Assembly: GCA_017542245.1 (NCBI GenBank) | Contig: JAFXXN010000029.1 | Coordinates: forward strand, 1 to 64,000 | From: Lachnospiraceae bacterium | GTDB lineage: Bacteria; Bacillota; Clostridia; Lachnospirales; Lachnospiraceae | Direction of reading: 5' to 3' | Length of the DNA stretch: 64,000 nucleotides | Shown: positions 51,460 to 60,708 of the stretch, piece after piece | How the letters are laid out: every line of letters begins with the position of its first letter | Numbering within the stretch: the stretch's first letter is position 1 | Made by a program: the position numbers and the translations under genes | The notes under the pieces: model-generated | Database searches by the model: none | Told to the model about the DNA's origin: nothing | Seen by the model: only the letters and a program-made list of their open reading frames with translations

Positions 51460-52056
51460 GTGAGCTGTGAAAAATTATTACAATCGAATAAAGGCTTTAC
51501 GCTGGCGGAAATATGTGTAGTTTTTGTTTTAATTTCCGTATTGGCTAGTATTACTACTTTTAGTTTAATGGCTTGGTCGCATGAATCACAGTTTGATAAG
51601 GCTGAGCAAAATGCCGAGCTTATATATATGGCTGTCAAGAATAAAATTGCTATGTATAAGGCAAATGGTACTATTGATGAGGTTATTGCTGACATAAGTA
51701 AAGCATATACAGAAGGCCAGACAAGCATTTATATCTGTTGTAAAAAAGAAGACTATAAAACATATAAAAAACTGAAGGAATCCCGAAATCAAGATGAGTA
51801 TCAAGCTTGGGCGGCAATTAATCCTTGGGCAGAAGCTCTTTTTGATTTTGTAGGGAAATACATATACGATAAAACTGTTTTGAATGCGTATGTACTCGCA
51901 GAACTTGATAAAGAGACAGGAAATGTCCTTAAAGTTTATTATAGTGACAGAACAGACTTTTATAATTTAAGCAATTCATCTAATCCAATTTTAAATGAAT
52001 ATAAAGATTATGATAATAGATATGATAAAGTTGTAGGATTTTATTCACCGGAATAA
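51460..52056 (+). CDS. Minor type IV prepilin (GspH-like)
   Basis: 198 residues, start GTG with AAGGTGGTGAG upstream. A short leader ends KG, followed by the mature N-terminus FTLAEICVVFVLISVLAS with Glu5, the class III signal cut by prepilin peptidase. The rest is a soluble domain rich in Tyr and Lys. First of four tip-type pilins before pilC. Confidence 0.85.
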   Translation: MSCEKLLQSNKGFTLAEICVVFVLISVLASITTFSLMAWSHESQFDKAEQNAELIYMAVKNKIAMYKANGTIDEVIADISKAYTEGQTSIYICCKKEDYKTYKKLKESRNQDEYQAWAAINPWAEALFDFVGKYIYDKTVLNAYVLAELDKETGNVLKVYYSDRTDFYNLSNSSNPILNEYKDYDNRYDKVVGFYSPE

Positions 52057-52077
52057 CCGGACTAAGGATGGGTGCAT

Positions 52078-53502
52078 ATGATAGAGTGTAAGAGAAAAAT
52101 ATCATATGACAACAGAGGCTCAGCTCTCATAATGGCACTTGTTGTAAGTGCTGTGTTGATGGTTTTGAGTCTTTCTTTGCTTGCGGTTTCTTATTCGCTT
52201 TTCCTGTCTGAGAAGAATAATACAGGCGGTTCAAATGAACGTGAACTGTTTTACTCCGCTATAGAAGTATTCGAACAGGAGCTGATAAGCGGAGGTCATA
52301 AAGATTTAAGTGAAATAACGGTTGAAGGTGCTTCAGAGCTTTATAAGGATGAGGATACTTTCGGTACGCAGATTGTAGATTCAATATTTAACTATTGCAA
52401 CCGTGAAAAGCCGGAGGCTTTAGTTGCAGGAATAAAAGAATGGCCTTGTTATGATCCAACCGATACAAGCAAAGATGCTGATACGGCTATCAAGGAAAGT
52501 TCACGTTTTTTTGATCTTACTTGTTTAGGTTCTTATGAAGTAAGTATTCAGATGTATTGGGAAAAAGATAATACTTCTGATGGATCAAACACGGTTAACG
52601 GAGTTCTGCTGCATGTAATATATTTTTTAAAAAAAGTAGAAGAAACGGTTTTAAAGACTGAAAGAATTTACCGATTGGAAACAGTTGCAGAAAGTGCTAC
52701 TAAACCGAAACAGGATCAGAGACAGGGGAAAAAAATAATAAAATTTGCGCTTTCTACAGAAACGAAAAATGAAAATTATTTTGTTGGAAAATCGGATAAA
52801 TATTATAAAGTTGATCCTGAATTCCTTCCTGGTGGTGAGAAAGGCATAAAAATCACGGAAGATGAATTTAATGATGAAACTTTTAATATTTATAACCTGT
52901 TTCCGGGGGTAAATGTTGAGGGCTGGTGGCATACAGGTTCTAAATTAAGCGAAACTCCGCCTTGGGACGGATCGCCGAAAATGTTATGTGGTGAAACTTT
53001 TGATACAAGTACAGTATCAATGGCACGTACAAACTGGGATCATAAAGTTCCGGTACGTATAAAGTTTATAGTAAACGGTTATCTTTTGGATTTAAATATA
53101 TATGAATATAGATATACAAAATTTATAAAACCGGAAGAAGAAGATATATATGGTCAAGTCTTCAATAAGGATAAGCTTAATGGTGTTATTAGCAAAAAAC
53201 TTCTTGAAGTATGCGGAGTTGATGCAGCTGATATAGGAGATGATTATTTAAGTAATATTACATGGGTGATTAAGGATGTCAATGATTACTATGATTTCTT
53301 TTTCGATGGTATTAATCCAAAGATAAATAAGAATTATCAAACCATGGAAAAAACATATGTGGTTTATGCTACATTCCCTTCATACTATAATTCGTTTGGA
53401 AAGTTAGATGAATCAAAGTTACCAACTGTTAATGGAAAGAGTATTGACCCGGCAAATATTTACATGAAGTACTCATTTGAGAGAGTTATTGGAGGAGAAT
53501 AG
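52078..53502 (+). CDS. Large minor pilin, PilX/GspK-like
   Basis: 474 residues from the ATG; a GTG 6 bases earlier is too close to the AAGGATGG ribosome site. The N-terminus has a pilin-like helix after NRG (SALIMALVVSAVLMVLSLSL) but lacks Glu5, the pattern of GspK/PilX pilins. The large soluble domain is of unknown fold. It probably caps the pilus. Confidence 0.78.
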   Translation: MIECKRKISYDNRGSALIMALVVSAVLMVLSLSLLAVSYSLFLSEKNNTGGSNERELFYSAIEVFEQELISGGHKDLSEITVEGASELYKDEDTFGTQIVDSIFNYCNREKPEALVAGIKEWPCYDPTDTSKDADTAIKESSRFFDLTCLGSYEVSIQMYWEKDNTSDGSNTVNGVLLHVIYFLKKVEETVLKTERIYRLETVAESATKPKQDQRQGKKIIKFALSTETKNENYFVGKSDKYYKVDPEFLPGGEKGIKITEDEFNDETFNIYNLFPGVNVEGWWHTGSKLSETPPWDGSPKMLCGETFDTSTVSMARTNWDHKVPVRIKFIVNGYLLDLNIYEYRYTKFIKPEEEDIYGQVFNKDKLNGVISKKLLEVCGVDAADIGDDYLSNITWVIKDVNDYYDFFFDGINPKINKNYQTMEKTYVVYATFPSYYNSFGKLDESKLPTVNGKSIDPANIYMKYSFERVIGGE

Positions 53503-53522
53503 AAAAAGAAAGGAGATTGCTT

Positions 53523-53954
53523 ATGAAGATGGACGATAAAGGCTTTACATTGGTTGAAGTTCTTGCCGGTTTCAGCTTACTGGTTGTTCTTATGGTTTCA
53601 TTTGTTCATATTATCAATCTCTCTGCCAAACTGACAAAGGCTGCTGTAGATGCGCAGAACGATACAACAGATTTTTATGAAAGATACTATAGCGGTGAAA
53701 ACTATTATGTTATAAGTGGCGGACAAAAAAAGGAAGCATTTAGATATCCCAGTAACAATACTGTTACGCAGTACAATGAAACTACCGGAAAAAATGAAGC
53801 GATGAAAATAAACATTAAAGAGGTTACATCAGATTACTTTGACGGAACTACGACTTTAGAGTATAACCTTTCAAAAGTAAAGCTGAAGATAATTGAAAAT
53901 TTGAGGGACACAGATGCTTCAAGAACTGTAATTTACAGGTATGTCAGGGAGTGA
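53523..53954 (+). CDS. Minor prepilin (GspI-like)
   Basis: 143 residues from the ATG behind AAAGGAG. Leader MKMDDKG then FTLVEVLAGFSLLVVLMV with Glu5. Short soluble domain. Its size and position after the GspK-like gene fit GspI. Confidence 0.84.
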   Translation: MKMDDKGFTLVEVLAGFSLLVVLMVSFVHIINLSAKLTKAAVDAQNDTTDFYERYYSGENYYVISGGQKKEAFRYPSNNTVTQYNETTGKNEAMKINIKEVTSDYFDGTTTLEYNLSKVKLKIIENLRDTDASRTVIYRYVRE

Positions 53955-54059
53955 TTCGGTTTCCTATGAAACACTGAAAGCTTTTTTAGGTAATATTGAC
54001 TAAATGGCTGTAAAAATATGAAAAATAATAAAGAATGATTTGAGAGGAGGTGCATAACC

Positions 54060-54800
54060 ATGAGAAAACCGGACAACAAGGGTTTTACGTTAGTAGAAAC
54101 CATGCTTTGTTTTGTGATAATGGGAATTATTATGGTGATTGCATCTCAAATTATACATTCAACTACTGAAGTATATTATTATAATAAATCTGTGAGTTAT
54201 GGAATGCAGGCTTCAGGAATAGCTGCTACTGAGATAACCGGCGAGATAGAGGATGCAATGCCTTTATATTTGTACGATACGGTCAATAAGGAATATAGCG
54301 ATAAATTTATAAAAATCGGAAATACGGGGGAAAATAAATACATAGAATTTATTAACTCTAATGGCATGCAGATTAAATATACGATTGGAAACAGTAATGG
54401 TTCCCTGGTTCTAAAGAAATATTCATTAAAAGCCTATGATGAAAAAAGTATGAAAAGATATATAGGAACCGGTGAAAGTGGAGCTTCAGGCAGTTACAGT
54501 GCAGAACCTACAGTTACATACGATTCAAAATATTTAGGAATGGGATATGAAATATGTGATATCAGTATTTCTAAATTCCAAAAACATGAAATACCTGATG
54601 ATATGAAAATAGCCAAAAACAACAAATTGGAGATAAGTGATTACCCGGTATTAACACTTATGATAAAAGCCAGAAATAAGCAATATGAGGAATATGAGCA
54701 TACGGAATATATTCCGCTTTATAATTTTTATGGAATAATAAATTCCGAGACAGGTGATGAAACGGGGATAACATTTGAATCCATAATAAAGATCATATAA
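54060..54800 (+). CDS. Minor prepilin (GspJ-like)
   Basis: 246 residues. Leader MRKPDNKG then FTLVETMLCFVIMGIIMV with Glu5. Ribosome site GAGGAGGTG about 7 bases upstream. A 105-base gap separates it from the previous pilin without a promoter I would trust. With the three preceding genes it forms a GspH/K/I/J-like tip set. Confidence 0.86.
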   Translation: MRKPDNKGFTLVETMLCFVIMGIIMVIASQIIHSTTEVYYYNKSVSYGMQASGIAATEITGEIEDAMPLYLYDTVNKEYSDKFIKIGNTGENKYIEFINSNGMQIKYTIGNSNGSLVLKKYSLKAYDEKSMKRYIGTGESGASGSYSAEPTVTYDSKYLGMGYEICDISISKFQKHEIPDDMKIAKNNKLEISDYPVLTLMIKARNKQYEEYEHTEYIPLYNFYGIINSETGDETGITFESIIKII

Positions 54801-54852
54801 TAGCATTATTATACGATATAAAACCTGAAATAAAAAAAGAAAGGAGCTCCGC

Positions 54853-55305
54853 ATGTCCGCAACGGAAAACGAATCATTACAAAGAGATATTCGCCGTGCA
54901 TTTTTCCGGCGGATCATGATATATATTGGCGTTATATTAGCCATTGCGGTTATAGCAGTAATAGCTTTCAGACAGTTTAATACTTATTCAAATGCTCGTT
55001 TGAAGCTTAGGGAAGCCAAAAATATAAAAATCAGTCTTGAAATGGTAAATACAGAATATTATGCTCTGGGGCTTTCAATATATGATGACACAGCTGAGGG
55101 GAATATCAGAAAAGGAGCCTATACACATGTCGAAAAGCTTCAGGGAACTATTGAAGGAACTGTAAGGTTAACCGGTTATGATTCAAAAAACAGACAAATA
55201 ACAGGGCTGGAATATGAAACAGAGGACTATATAGTAAGGTATTCAAGAGATGGTGAAGAAGGAAAATGGGTAGTGTGTATGATAAAGGAGTTACTGACAT
55301 ACTGA
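54853..55305 (+). CDS. Small single-span membrane protein of the pilus locus, function unknown
   Basis: 150 residues: cytoplasmic start, one membrane helix (about 20-39, IMIYIGVILAIAVIAVIAF), then a short coiled stretch and a beta-rich domain (KLQGTIEGTVRLTGYDS, YIVRYSRDGEEGKWVVC). It is not a pilin: no class III leader. Its position between tip pilins and pilC suggests a platform or assembly accessory; no family is recognised. Ribosome site AAAGGAGC. Confidence 0.82.
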   Translation: MSATENESLQRDIRRAFFRRIMIYIGVILAIAVIAVIAFRQFNTYSNARLKLREAKNIKISLEMVNTEYYALGLSIYDDTAEGNIRKGAYTHVEKLQGTIEGTVRLTGYDSKNRQITGLEYETEDYIVRYSRDGEEGKWVVCMIKELLTY

Positions 55306-55382
55306 TAAGTGAATTAGGTATGAACTAAAAAAGATGTTAATTTGGATAGTAACAGATTAAAATATATAATGGAGACATAAAA

Positions 55383-56585
55383 TTGACTACATACAAGTAT
55401 TTAGCACGAAATGAACAGGGCAAAAAAGTAACAGGCAAGCTTCAGGCAAATGACGAAATAGATCTGCAGGCCCGTTTAAAAAATGAAAATCTATATTTGG
55501 AATCGGCAAATGAAGTAGTTAAAAAGGCGCTCGGAAAAAAAATACGTGCTGACCGTGTTGCTGATTTTGCGAGAAACTTAGGAAAACTTATAGGAGCCGG
55601 TGTTTCGCTGGTAAGAGCACTTAGAATTATATGTGATGATGAAACACTACGTCAGAAAGAGAGAAATCTGTATGAGGATGTGCTGAAACAGGTTCGTACG
55701 GGCGTCAGTCTTTCGGAAGCCATGAGTATGGAAGGTGTTGCATTTCCACCGATGATGATAAATATGTTCAAAAGTGCGGAGGCATCGGGTACTCTTGAAG
55801 CAACAGCAAATCAGATGGCTGAATATTATTCCAAGGAATATAAACTCTACAAAAAGATAAAAAGTTCAATGACTTATCCAAAAATACTTGGAGTGCTAAT
55901 GGTAATAGTACTGGCCATCATCATGGGATATGTAGTACCTCAGTTTGAAGATCTTTTTGCTCAGATGGAATCACTTCCTGTTGCCACAGAAATACTTTTA
56001 GGCATAAGTGATTTTCTGGCAACAAAATGGTATCTTTTGATAATCTACGGTATTGTAGCGTTTATCATTATCAAACTTCTCTTTGCTATACCGACGGTAA
56101 GGTATCATAAAGATAAAATCAAGATAAAAATGCCAAAGATAGGGAAACTGCAGAAAATAATATATACAGCAAGATTTTCACGTACTTTGGCCAGCTTGTA
56201 CAATGCCGGACTTCCTATTATATCTTGTATCACGATAGCGAGGGATACAATAGGTAACAGATATCTTGAATCACAATTTGATTTAGTCATAAAGGACATA
56301 CAGGCAGGTCAGAATCTTAGTGATGCTTTGGCTAAAGTGGATGGATTTACTAAAAAGCTTGTATCTTCGGTAGTAGTCGGTGAGGAGACGGGTACTCTTG
56401 ACGATATGTTGAACTCGGCAGCGGATCAGCTTGAATACGATTCTGAAATGGCTGTTCAGAGTATGGTAGCAATGCTTGAACCGATGATCATCGTAGTGCT
56501 TGCATTTATGGTCGGATTTATTATCGTATCTGTAATCCAGCCGATTTATGGTTCTTATGAAGCTATTGCAAATTCTGCCAAATAG
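55383..56585 (+). CDS. pilC: Type IV pilus platform protein PilC (GspF family)
   Basis: 400 residues with two GspF domains. Inner-membrane platform on which pilins are assembled. N-terminal YKYLARNEQGKKVTGKLQA is diagnostic, followed by FARNLGKLIGAGVSLVRALR and, in the second half, FSRTLASLYNAGLPIISCI and VVGEETGTLDDML. Start TTG behind GGAGACA. Three to four membrane segments. Confidence 0.94.
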   Translation: MTTYKYLARNEQGKKVTGKLQANDEIDLQARLKNENLYLESANEVVKKALGKKIRADRVADFARNLGKLIGAGVSLVRALRIICDDETLRQKERNLYEDVLKQVRTGVSLSEAMSMEGVAFPPMMINMFKSAEASGTLEATANQMAEYYSKEYKLYKKIKSSMTYPKILGVLMVIVLAIIMGYVVPQFEDLFAQMESLPVATEILLGISDFLATKWYLLIIYGIVAFIIIKLLFAIPTVRYHKDKIKIKMPKIGKLQKIIYTARFSRTLASLYNAGLPIISCITIARDTIGNRYLESQFDLVIKDIQAGQNLSDALAKVDGFTKKLVSSVVVGEETGTLDDMLNSAADQLEYDSEMAVQSMVAMLEPMIIVVLAFMVGFIIVSVIQPIYGSYEAIANSAK

Positions 56586-56628
56586 CCGGGGTATAAAAAA
56601 TAAAAAATAAACGAAATGGAGAATACGA

Positions 56629-58098
56629 ATGAGTACAATCATCTATTTGTCCAATCAGCAGATACATATAGTTGACGGAAAACGTGGGAAAACTGCTTCA
56701 GTTAATAAGTTTTACTCTTATCCTGCACCACAGGGTACCATTATCAATGGTATTATTATGGATCAGGAAACTTTTGGTGCATTCCTTAAGGAAAAATGGG
56801 CTGAAAACAAACTTCCGATTAAAGATGTAAGCCTAGTAGTTAACAGTAGTAAATTCGTTGGTCAGAATATGAAAATACCCAAAATGTCCGACGAGAAAAC
56901 GCTTGATAATATTAGACGTGGATTTTCAAATATTGATCGTTCTGAGGAAAAGGTCTACGGTTTTGTACGGCTTGATGCTTCAACCAAAAAGATGCAGCGT
57001 CTTTACGCAGAAAGCGTATCACCTGATTTCATAAAAGACTATCTGGCATTCTTTGAAAGCATAGGCATAAAATTAAAGGGTATATATTCCGGTGAAGGCA
57101 GCCTGATAAGTCTTATTAACGGGTCTATAGCTAAAAGCAACAAAACCTTCCTTGTCATGATTTCGGACAGCATGACATTGACAACTGTCCTCTATGTAAA
57201 TAAAATTTTTACCTATTATAATTCAGTACGATGCTTTCATGAGCCGGGGACCGAGGATTATGCATCAGACCTAACCAGATCTGCAAGCCAGATTCGCCAG
57301 TTCATGCAGGCAAACCAGATAGAAGCCGAGCTTGAGACCATATTCCTTGCCGGAGTAGATGATAAAGATTTATCTTTCTATAAAACTACCATGGCAGAGT
57401 ATGGAGTTCAGACAAAGATTGATATATTCTCAGACTCAAAAAGCATAAAAGGTAATGAAGGTGCATATACTCAAAAATATATTTATGCAGCCAGCGGTCT
57501 TTTTGAATCCGGAATCGGCGCAAACTATATTACTCGTTATCAAAGTAAGAAAGAAGAAAAGAAAACTGAATCTTCCGCAAAGTATTTTATTATACTGGCA
57601 GCTACTTTAGTGGTGATGATTTTCTTATTTATACTCTTTTTCCTGAACGCGAGAAAAAAGAAAAACGAACTTGAGGAAATAGAGGATTATAATAACAGTG
57701 CCAGTGTTCAAATGCAGGTAGAAGAATATGATGAGCTCACTTACAGAAACAGTTTTCTTGTCGGACAGTATCTTTCTATTGCAAGTATAAATGAAAATCT
57801 GGATACCTATCCATGGGCAACAAGCAGTGTTCAAAAAAAGATTTTTAAGCTGGCGGAAGGATATGCAACAGTAACAATGACCAGCTGTGATGCCGATTCA
57901 GGAACAACTGATATGGATGTTATGGCTTCAAATGTACAAACTATAAATGAGTTCATAACCATATTAAAAAAGCAGAAGATGTTTCATGATGTGACATATA
58001 CCGGATACAATTATTCTAACGAGGGTCAATACCATGTAAATGTTTCCTGTACTTTGGAAGAAGCTGTAGGAAGAGGAGGTGAAGCAGATGAAGATTGA
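56629..58098 (+). CDS. PilM-PilN fusion protein
   Basis: 489 residues. Residues 1 to about 310 form an actin-like PilM domain (STIIYLSNQQIHIVDGKRG, VVNSSKFVGQNMKIPKM). A membrane helix follows (about 325-345), then a PilN-like coiled coil and periplasmic-type domain with YPWATSSVQKKIFKLAE. In most systems PilM and PilN are separate and PilM binds the N-terminus of PilN; here they are joined. The assignment is by architecture and position before PilO. Start ATG follows AATGGAGAA. Confidence 0.84.
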   Translation: MSTIIYLSNQQIHIVDGKRGKTASVNKFYSYPAPQGTIINGIIMDQETFGAFLKEKWAENKLPIKDVSLVVNSSKFVGQNMKIPKMSDEKTLDNIRRGFSNIDRSEEKVYGFVRLDASTKKMQRLYAESVSPDFIKDYLAFFESIGIKLKGIYSGEGSLISLINGSIAKSNKTFLVMISDSMTLTTVLYVNKIFTYYNSVRCFHEPGTEDYASDLTRSASQIRQFMQANQIEAELETIFLAGVDDKDLSFYKTTMAEYGVQTKIDIFSDSKSIKGNEGAYTQKYIYAASGLFESGIGANYITRYQSKKEEKKTESSAKYFIILAATLVVMIFLFILFFLNARKKKNELEEIEDYNNSASVQMQVEEYDELTYRNSFLVGQYLSIASINENLDTYPWATSSVQKKIFKLAEGYATVTMTSCDADSGTTDMDVMASNVQTINEFITILKKQKMFHDVTYTGYNYSNEGQYHVNVSCTLEEAVGRGGEADED

Positions 58099-58822
58099 AT
58101 TGACTCAACGAGATAAAAAGCTGCTCACCTTTATGGGAGTTTTCGTTATAGTGGTACTGATAGGATATTATGGGATAATTCCACAGATAAAAAAGGCCAG
58201 TGAGTACCAGGATGAAATAGAAGAGCAGGAAGCCATACAAAGCGTAAATGATACGAAGATTGGACAGCTTTTCATGGTGGAATCAAATAATAATGATCTT
58301 GAAAAACTGATAGAAGGTGCTAAGGAAAATTATTATCCTATGATGGACTCCGATGAGATAGATAATCTTGTTACCAATACAGTTATAGATAAGTATGGGT
58401 TGATGTCTTTTGATCTTACTATAGGTGAAAGGACTCTGGCAGACCTTAGTCCGTATGTATATTCAAAAAAAGCGTTAACTGGTGAAAGTGATGCAAAAGA
58501 AAGAGCCCTGAAGGCTGCCGCACCGGAGATAAGTGAAGACGGTATGCTGTTGTTTGCAGATTTAGAAGATGCTGAGAGTGACATAGACAGTGTAGAAACT
58601 GTAGGAATATATATGGTCCCGGTAACTATGAGGCTTTCAGGTGATATGAATAATATTAATAAACTGCTTGATGATCTTGCACTTACTGAAAAGAAACTGA
58701 GGCTTGTAAATTGTTCGGTTTCAACAGAAGAAACGATTATTCCTCATGAAGATGGAACAGAAGAGGTATTTTCTACAGATCAGCTGAATATTATGTTTGA
58801 ACTGTATATGTGTGAAGACTAA
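58088..58822 (+). CDS. PilO-like alignment subcomplex protein
   Basis: 244 residues from the ATG behind GAGGAGG, overlapping the previous gene by 11 bases. One membrane helix (about 14-32) then coiled coil and a ferredoxin-like soluble domain (VPVTMRLSGDMNNINKLLDDL). Fits PilO, the partner of PilN. Overlap implies a 1:1 partner. Confidence 0.84.
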   Translation: MKIELTQRDKKLLTFMGVFVIVVLIGYYGIIPQIKKASEYQDEIEEQEAIQSVNDTKIGQLFMVESNNNDLEKLIEGAKENYYPMMDSDEIDNLVTNTVIDKYGLMSFDLTIGERTLADLSPYVYSKKALTGESDAKERALKAAAPEISEDGMLLFADLEDAESDIDSVETVGIYMVPVTMRLSGDMNNINKLLDDLALTEKKLRLVNCSVSTEETIIPHEDGTEEVFSTDQLNIMFELYMCED

Positions 58823-58851
58823 AAAATAACAAAAAGAAACAGGACTACACT

Positions 58852-60534
58852 ATGGAACCGAGAAAATTTCAGAACATAAGAATAGGTGATGTTCTTCAGG
58901 AACTTGGATACGCTACTGATGAACAGATACAGCAGGCTTTGGCATATCAGAAGGAAAATAAGGGTGTTCGTATGGGCGATGCCCTTATTAAACTCGGCTT
59001 TATCACTGAAAAACAGATGTTAAAGGCCTTGGCCGACCGCTTAAACTATAAGATGATAAACATCTCTGATATAACTGTAGATGTTGCAGCTGTAGCAAGA
59101 GTACCGAAAGCGCTTGCTGAGCAGTACTGTATGATGGGTTATGCGGAAGATGAGATGACATACTCGCTTCTTGTAAATGACCCTATGAATTTCTATGGTA
59201 TAGAGGATATCAGGCAGATAGTTGGTAAAGAGTTGGATATAGCACTTACCGAAAAGAGTGCATTGGAGAACTCCATAAACTATTACTATTCAGAAGTAAC
59301 TGCAAAAGAGGCTGCATCGCGTGCAGCGGCGAACTCCACATATCAGGATGTAGTAGAACTTGATCTGGATAATGCCGATGATGATACACCTATAATAAAC
59401 TTATTCAACAACCTTATAGTACATGCTTACAATTCAAATGTTTCAGATATTCATATTGAGCCGTTTGAACATGAAACTCATGTCCGTATGCGTCAGGACG
59501 GTGTTATTATGGATTTCATGACTCTTCAAAAGGGAGTTCATAATCCTCTGATTGCACGAATTAAGATTCTTTCAGATTTGGATATTGCAGAGCGGCGTAT
59601 CCCTCAGGACGGTCACTTTCGTACAAATATAGACGGAAAAAACCTGAATGTCCGTGTGTCAGTACTTCCCACTGTATTTGGTGAGAAAGCCGTATTACGT
59701 TTGCTTGCAAGTTCAGCGACAATTGATCATTCAGGTACCTTTGGTATGAATGAATTTAACTATAATCTGGTTTCAGGTATGCTCAGATCGCCAAACGGTA
59801 TTATATATGTTACCGGACCAACCGGCTCAGGTAAATCAACTACACTATATATGATATTGGCTGAGCTGTCAAAGAGAGAGGTTAATATCTCTACTATTGA
59901 AGATCCTGTAGAGAAAAATTTGCCTAAATTGAATCAAACACAGGTTAATAACCAGGCCGGACTTACTTTTGAAATAGGGTTACGTGCACTTTTACGTCAG
60001 GATCCGGATATCATAATGGTTGGTGAGACACGTGACAGTGAGACAGCATCAATTTCGGTCCGTGCAGCTATAACCGGCCACCTGGTACTTTCTACACTGC
60101 ATACCAACGACGCAGCATCTTCAGTTTTGCGTTTGGTGGATATGGGAGTTGAGCCGTACATGATAGCTTCGTCGCTTGTAGGAGTTATAGCACAGCGTCT
60201 TGTACGTAAGGTATGTACTGCATGTGGTGAATGGGGTGAAATGACAGAAAACGAAGAGGCCATATGTGGTATGAAATTACCGAGAGTAATGCATAAGAAA
60301 GGTTGTACCCAGTGCAATAACACCGGTTATCGGGGACGTATATCTATACATGAAATTCTTCCTATTACTAAAGAAGTAAGAGTTATGGTTACATCCGGTG
60401 CAACTACAGAACAGCTTAAGGACTACGCATTACAACACCTTGGAATGAAGACTTTGAAGCAAAGTGCATTTGAACTTGTAGAACAGGGTATAACTACTGT
60501 TGATGAGTTAGCAAGAGTTTCATATTATGAGTAA
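58852..60534 (+). CDS. pilB: Type IV pilus assembly ATPase PilB
   Basis: 560 residues. The N-terminal MshEN-like domain shows two copies of the RxG...L...G pattern (RIGDVLQELGYATDEQ; RMGDALIKLGFITEKQ), used by related ATPases to bind c-di-GMP; the last Gln of the second copy is Arg. Catalytic part: Walker A GPTGSGKST (322-330), DPDIIMVGETRDSET, HLVLSTLHTN, and a tetra-Cys zinc site (CTAC and CTQCN). Powers extension. No retraction ATPase is nearby; pilT is elsewhere in the window. Confidence 0.96.
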   Translation: MEPRKFQNIRIGDVLQELGYATDEQIQQALAYQKENKGVRMGDALIKLGFITEKQMLKALADRLNYKMINISDITVDVAAVARVPKALAEQYCMMGYAEDEMTYSLLVNDPMNFYGIEDIRQIVGKELDIALTEKSALENSINYYYSEVTAKEAASRAAANSTYQDVVELDLDNADDDTPIINLFNNLIVHAYNSNVSDIHIEPFEHETHVRMRQDGVIMDFMTLQKGVHNPLIARIKILSDLDIAERRIPQDGHFRTNIDGKNLNVRVSVLPTVFGEKAVLRLLASSATIDHSGTFGMNEFNYNLVSGMLRSPNGIIYVTGPTGSGKSTTLYMILAELSKREVNISTIEDPVEKNLPKLNQTQVNNQAGLTFEIGLRALLRQDPDIIMVGETRDSETASISVRAAITGHLVLSTLHTNDAASSVLRLVDMGVEPYMIASSLVGVIAQRLVRKVCTACGEWGEMTENEEAICGMKLPRVMHKKGCTQCNNTGYRGRISIHEILPITKEVRVMVTSGATTEQLKDYALQHLGMKTLKQSAFELVEQGITTVDELARVSYYE

Positions 60535-60658
60535 TTAATATAAAACGATTTATTGGATTTTTTCAAAAAATTTAAAAAAAAATCAAAAAAAATGTATTTT
60601 GGCTATAAACATTTTCTATATTATGCCGATATAGTAAATGTAAGCAATAAAGAGTATA

Positions 60659-60672
60659 GCAGCGGGGGCTGC
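60659..60672 (+). promoter_or_regulatory. Small hairpin in the pilB-pilin leader
   Basis: GCAGC, loop GGGG, GCTGC (60659-60672) about 36 bases before the pilin ATG, followed by A-runs. The 174-base gap is otherwise AT-rich with poly-A tracts near 60575-60595. Possibly an mRNA processing or stability element; no consensus promoter was found here. Confidence 0.4.
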
Positions 60673-60708
60673 AAAAAACAAAAAATATTGTTCAGGAGGA
60701 CAAAGTTT

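Noticed and set aside
55342-55370. TTGGAT-17-TATAAT promoter-like pair before pilC
   Set aside because: The predicted start (about 55377) falls after the GGAG ribosome site at 55371-55374, so the transcript would lack it. More likely chance in AT-rich DNA; pilC is served by read-through.
60553-60708. Upstream extension of the major pilin frame
   Set aside because: It would add 52 basic residues before the class III leader and lacks a ribosome site; the ATG at 60709 has AGGAGGA.
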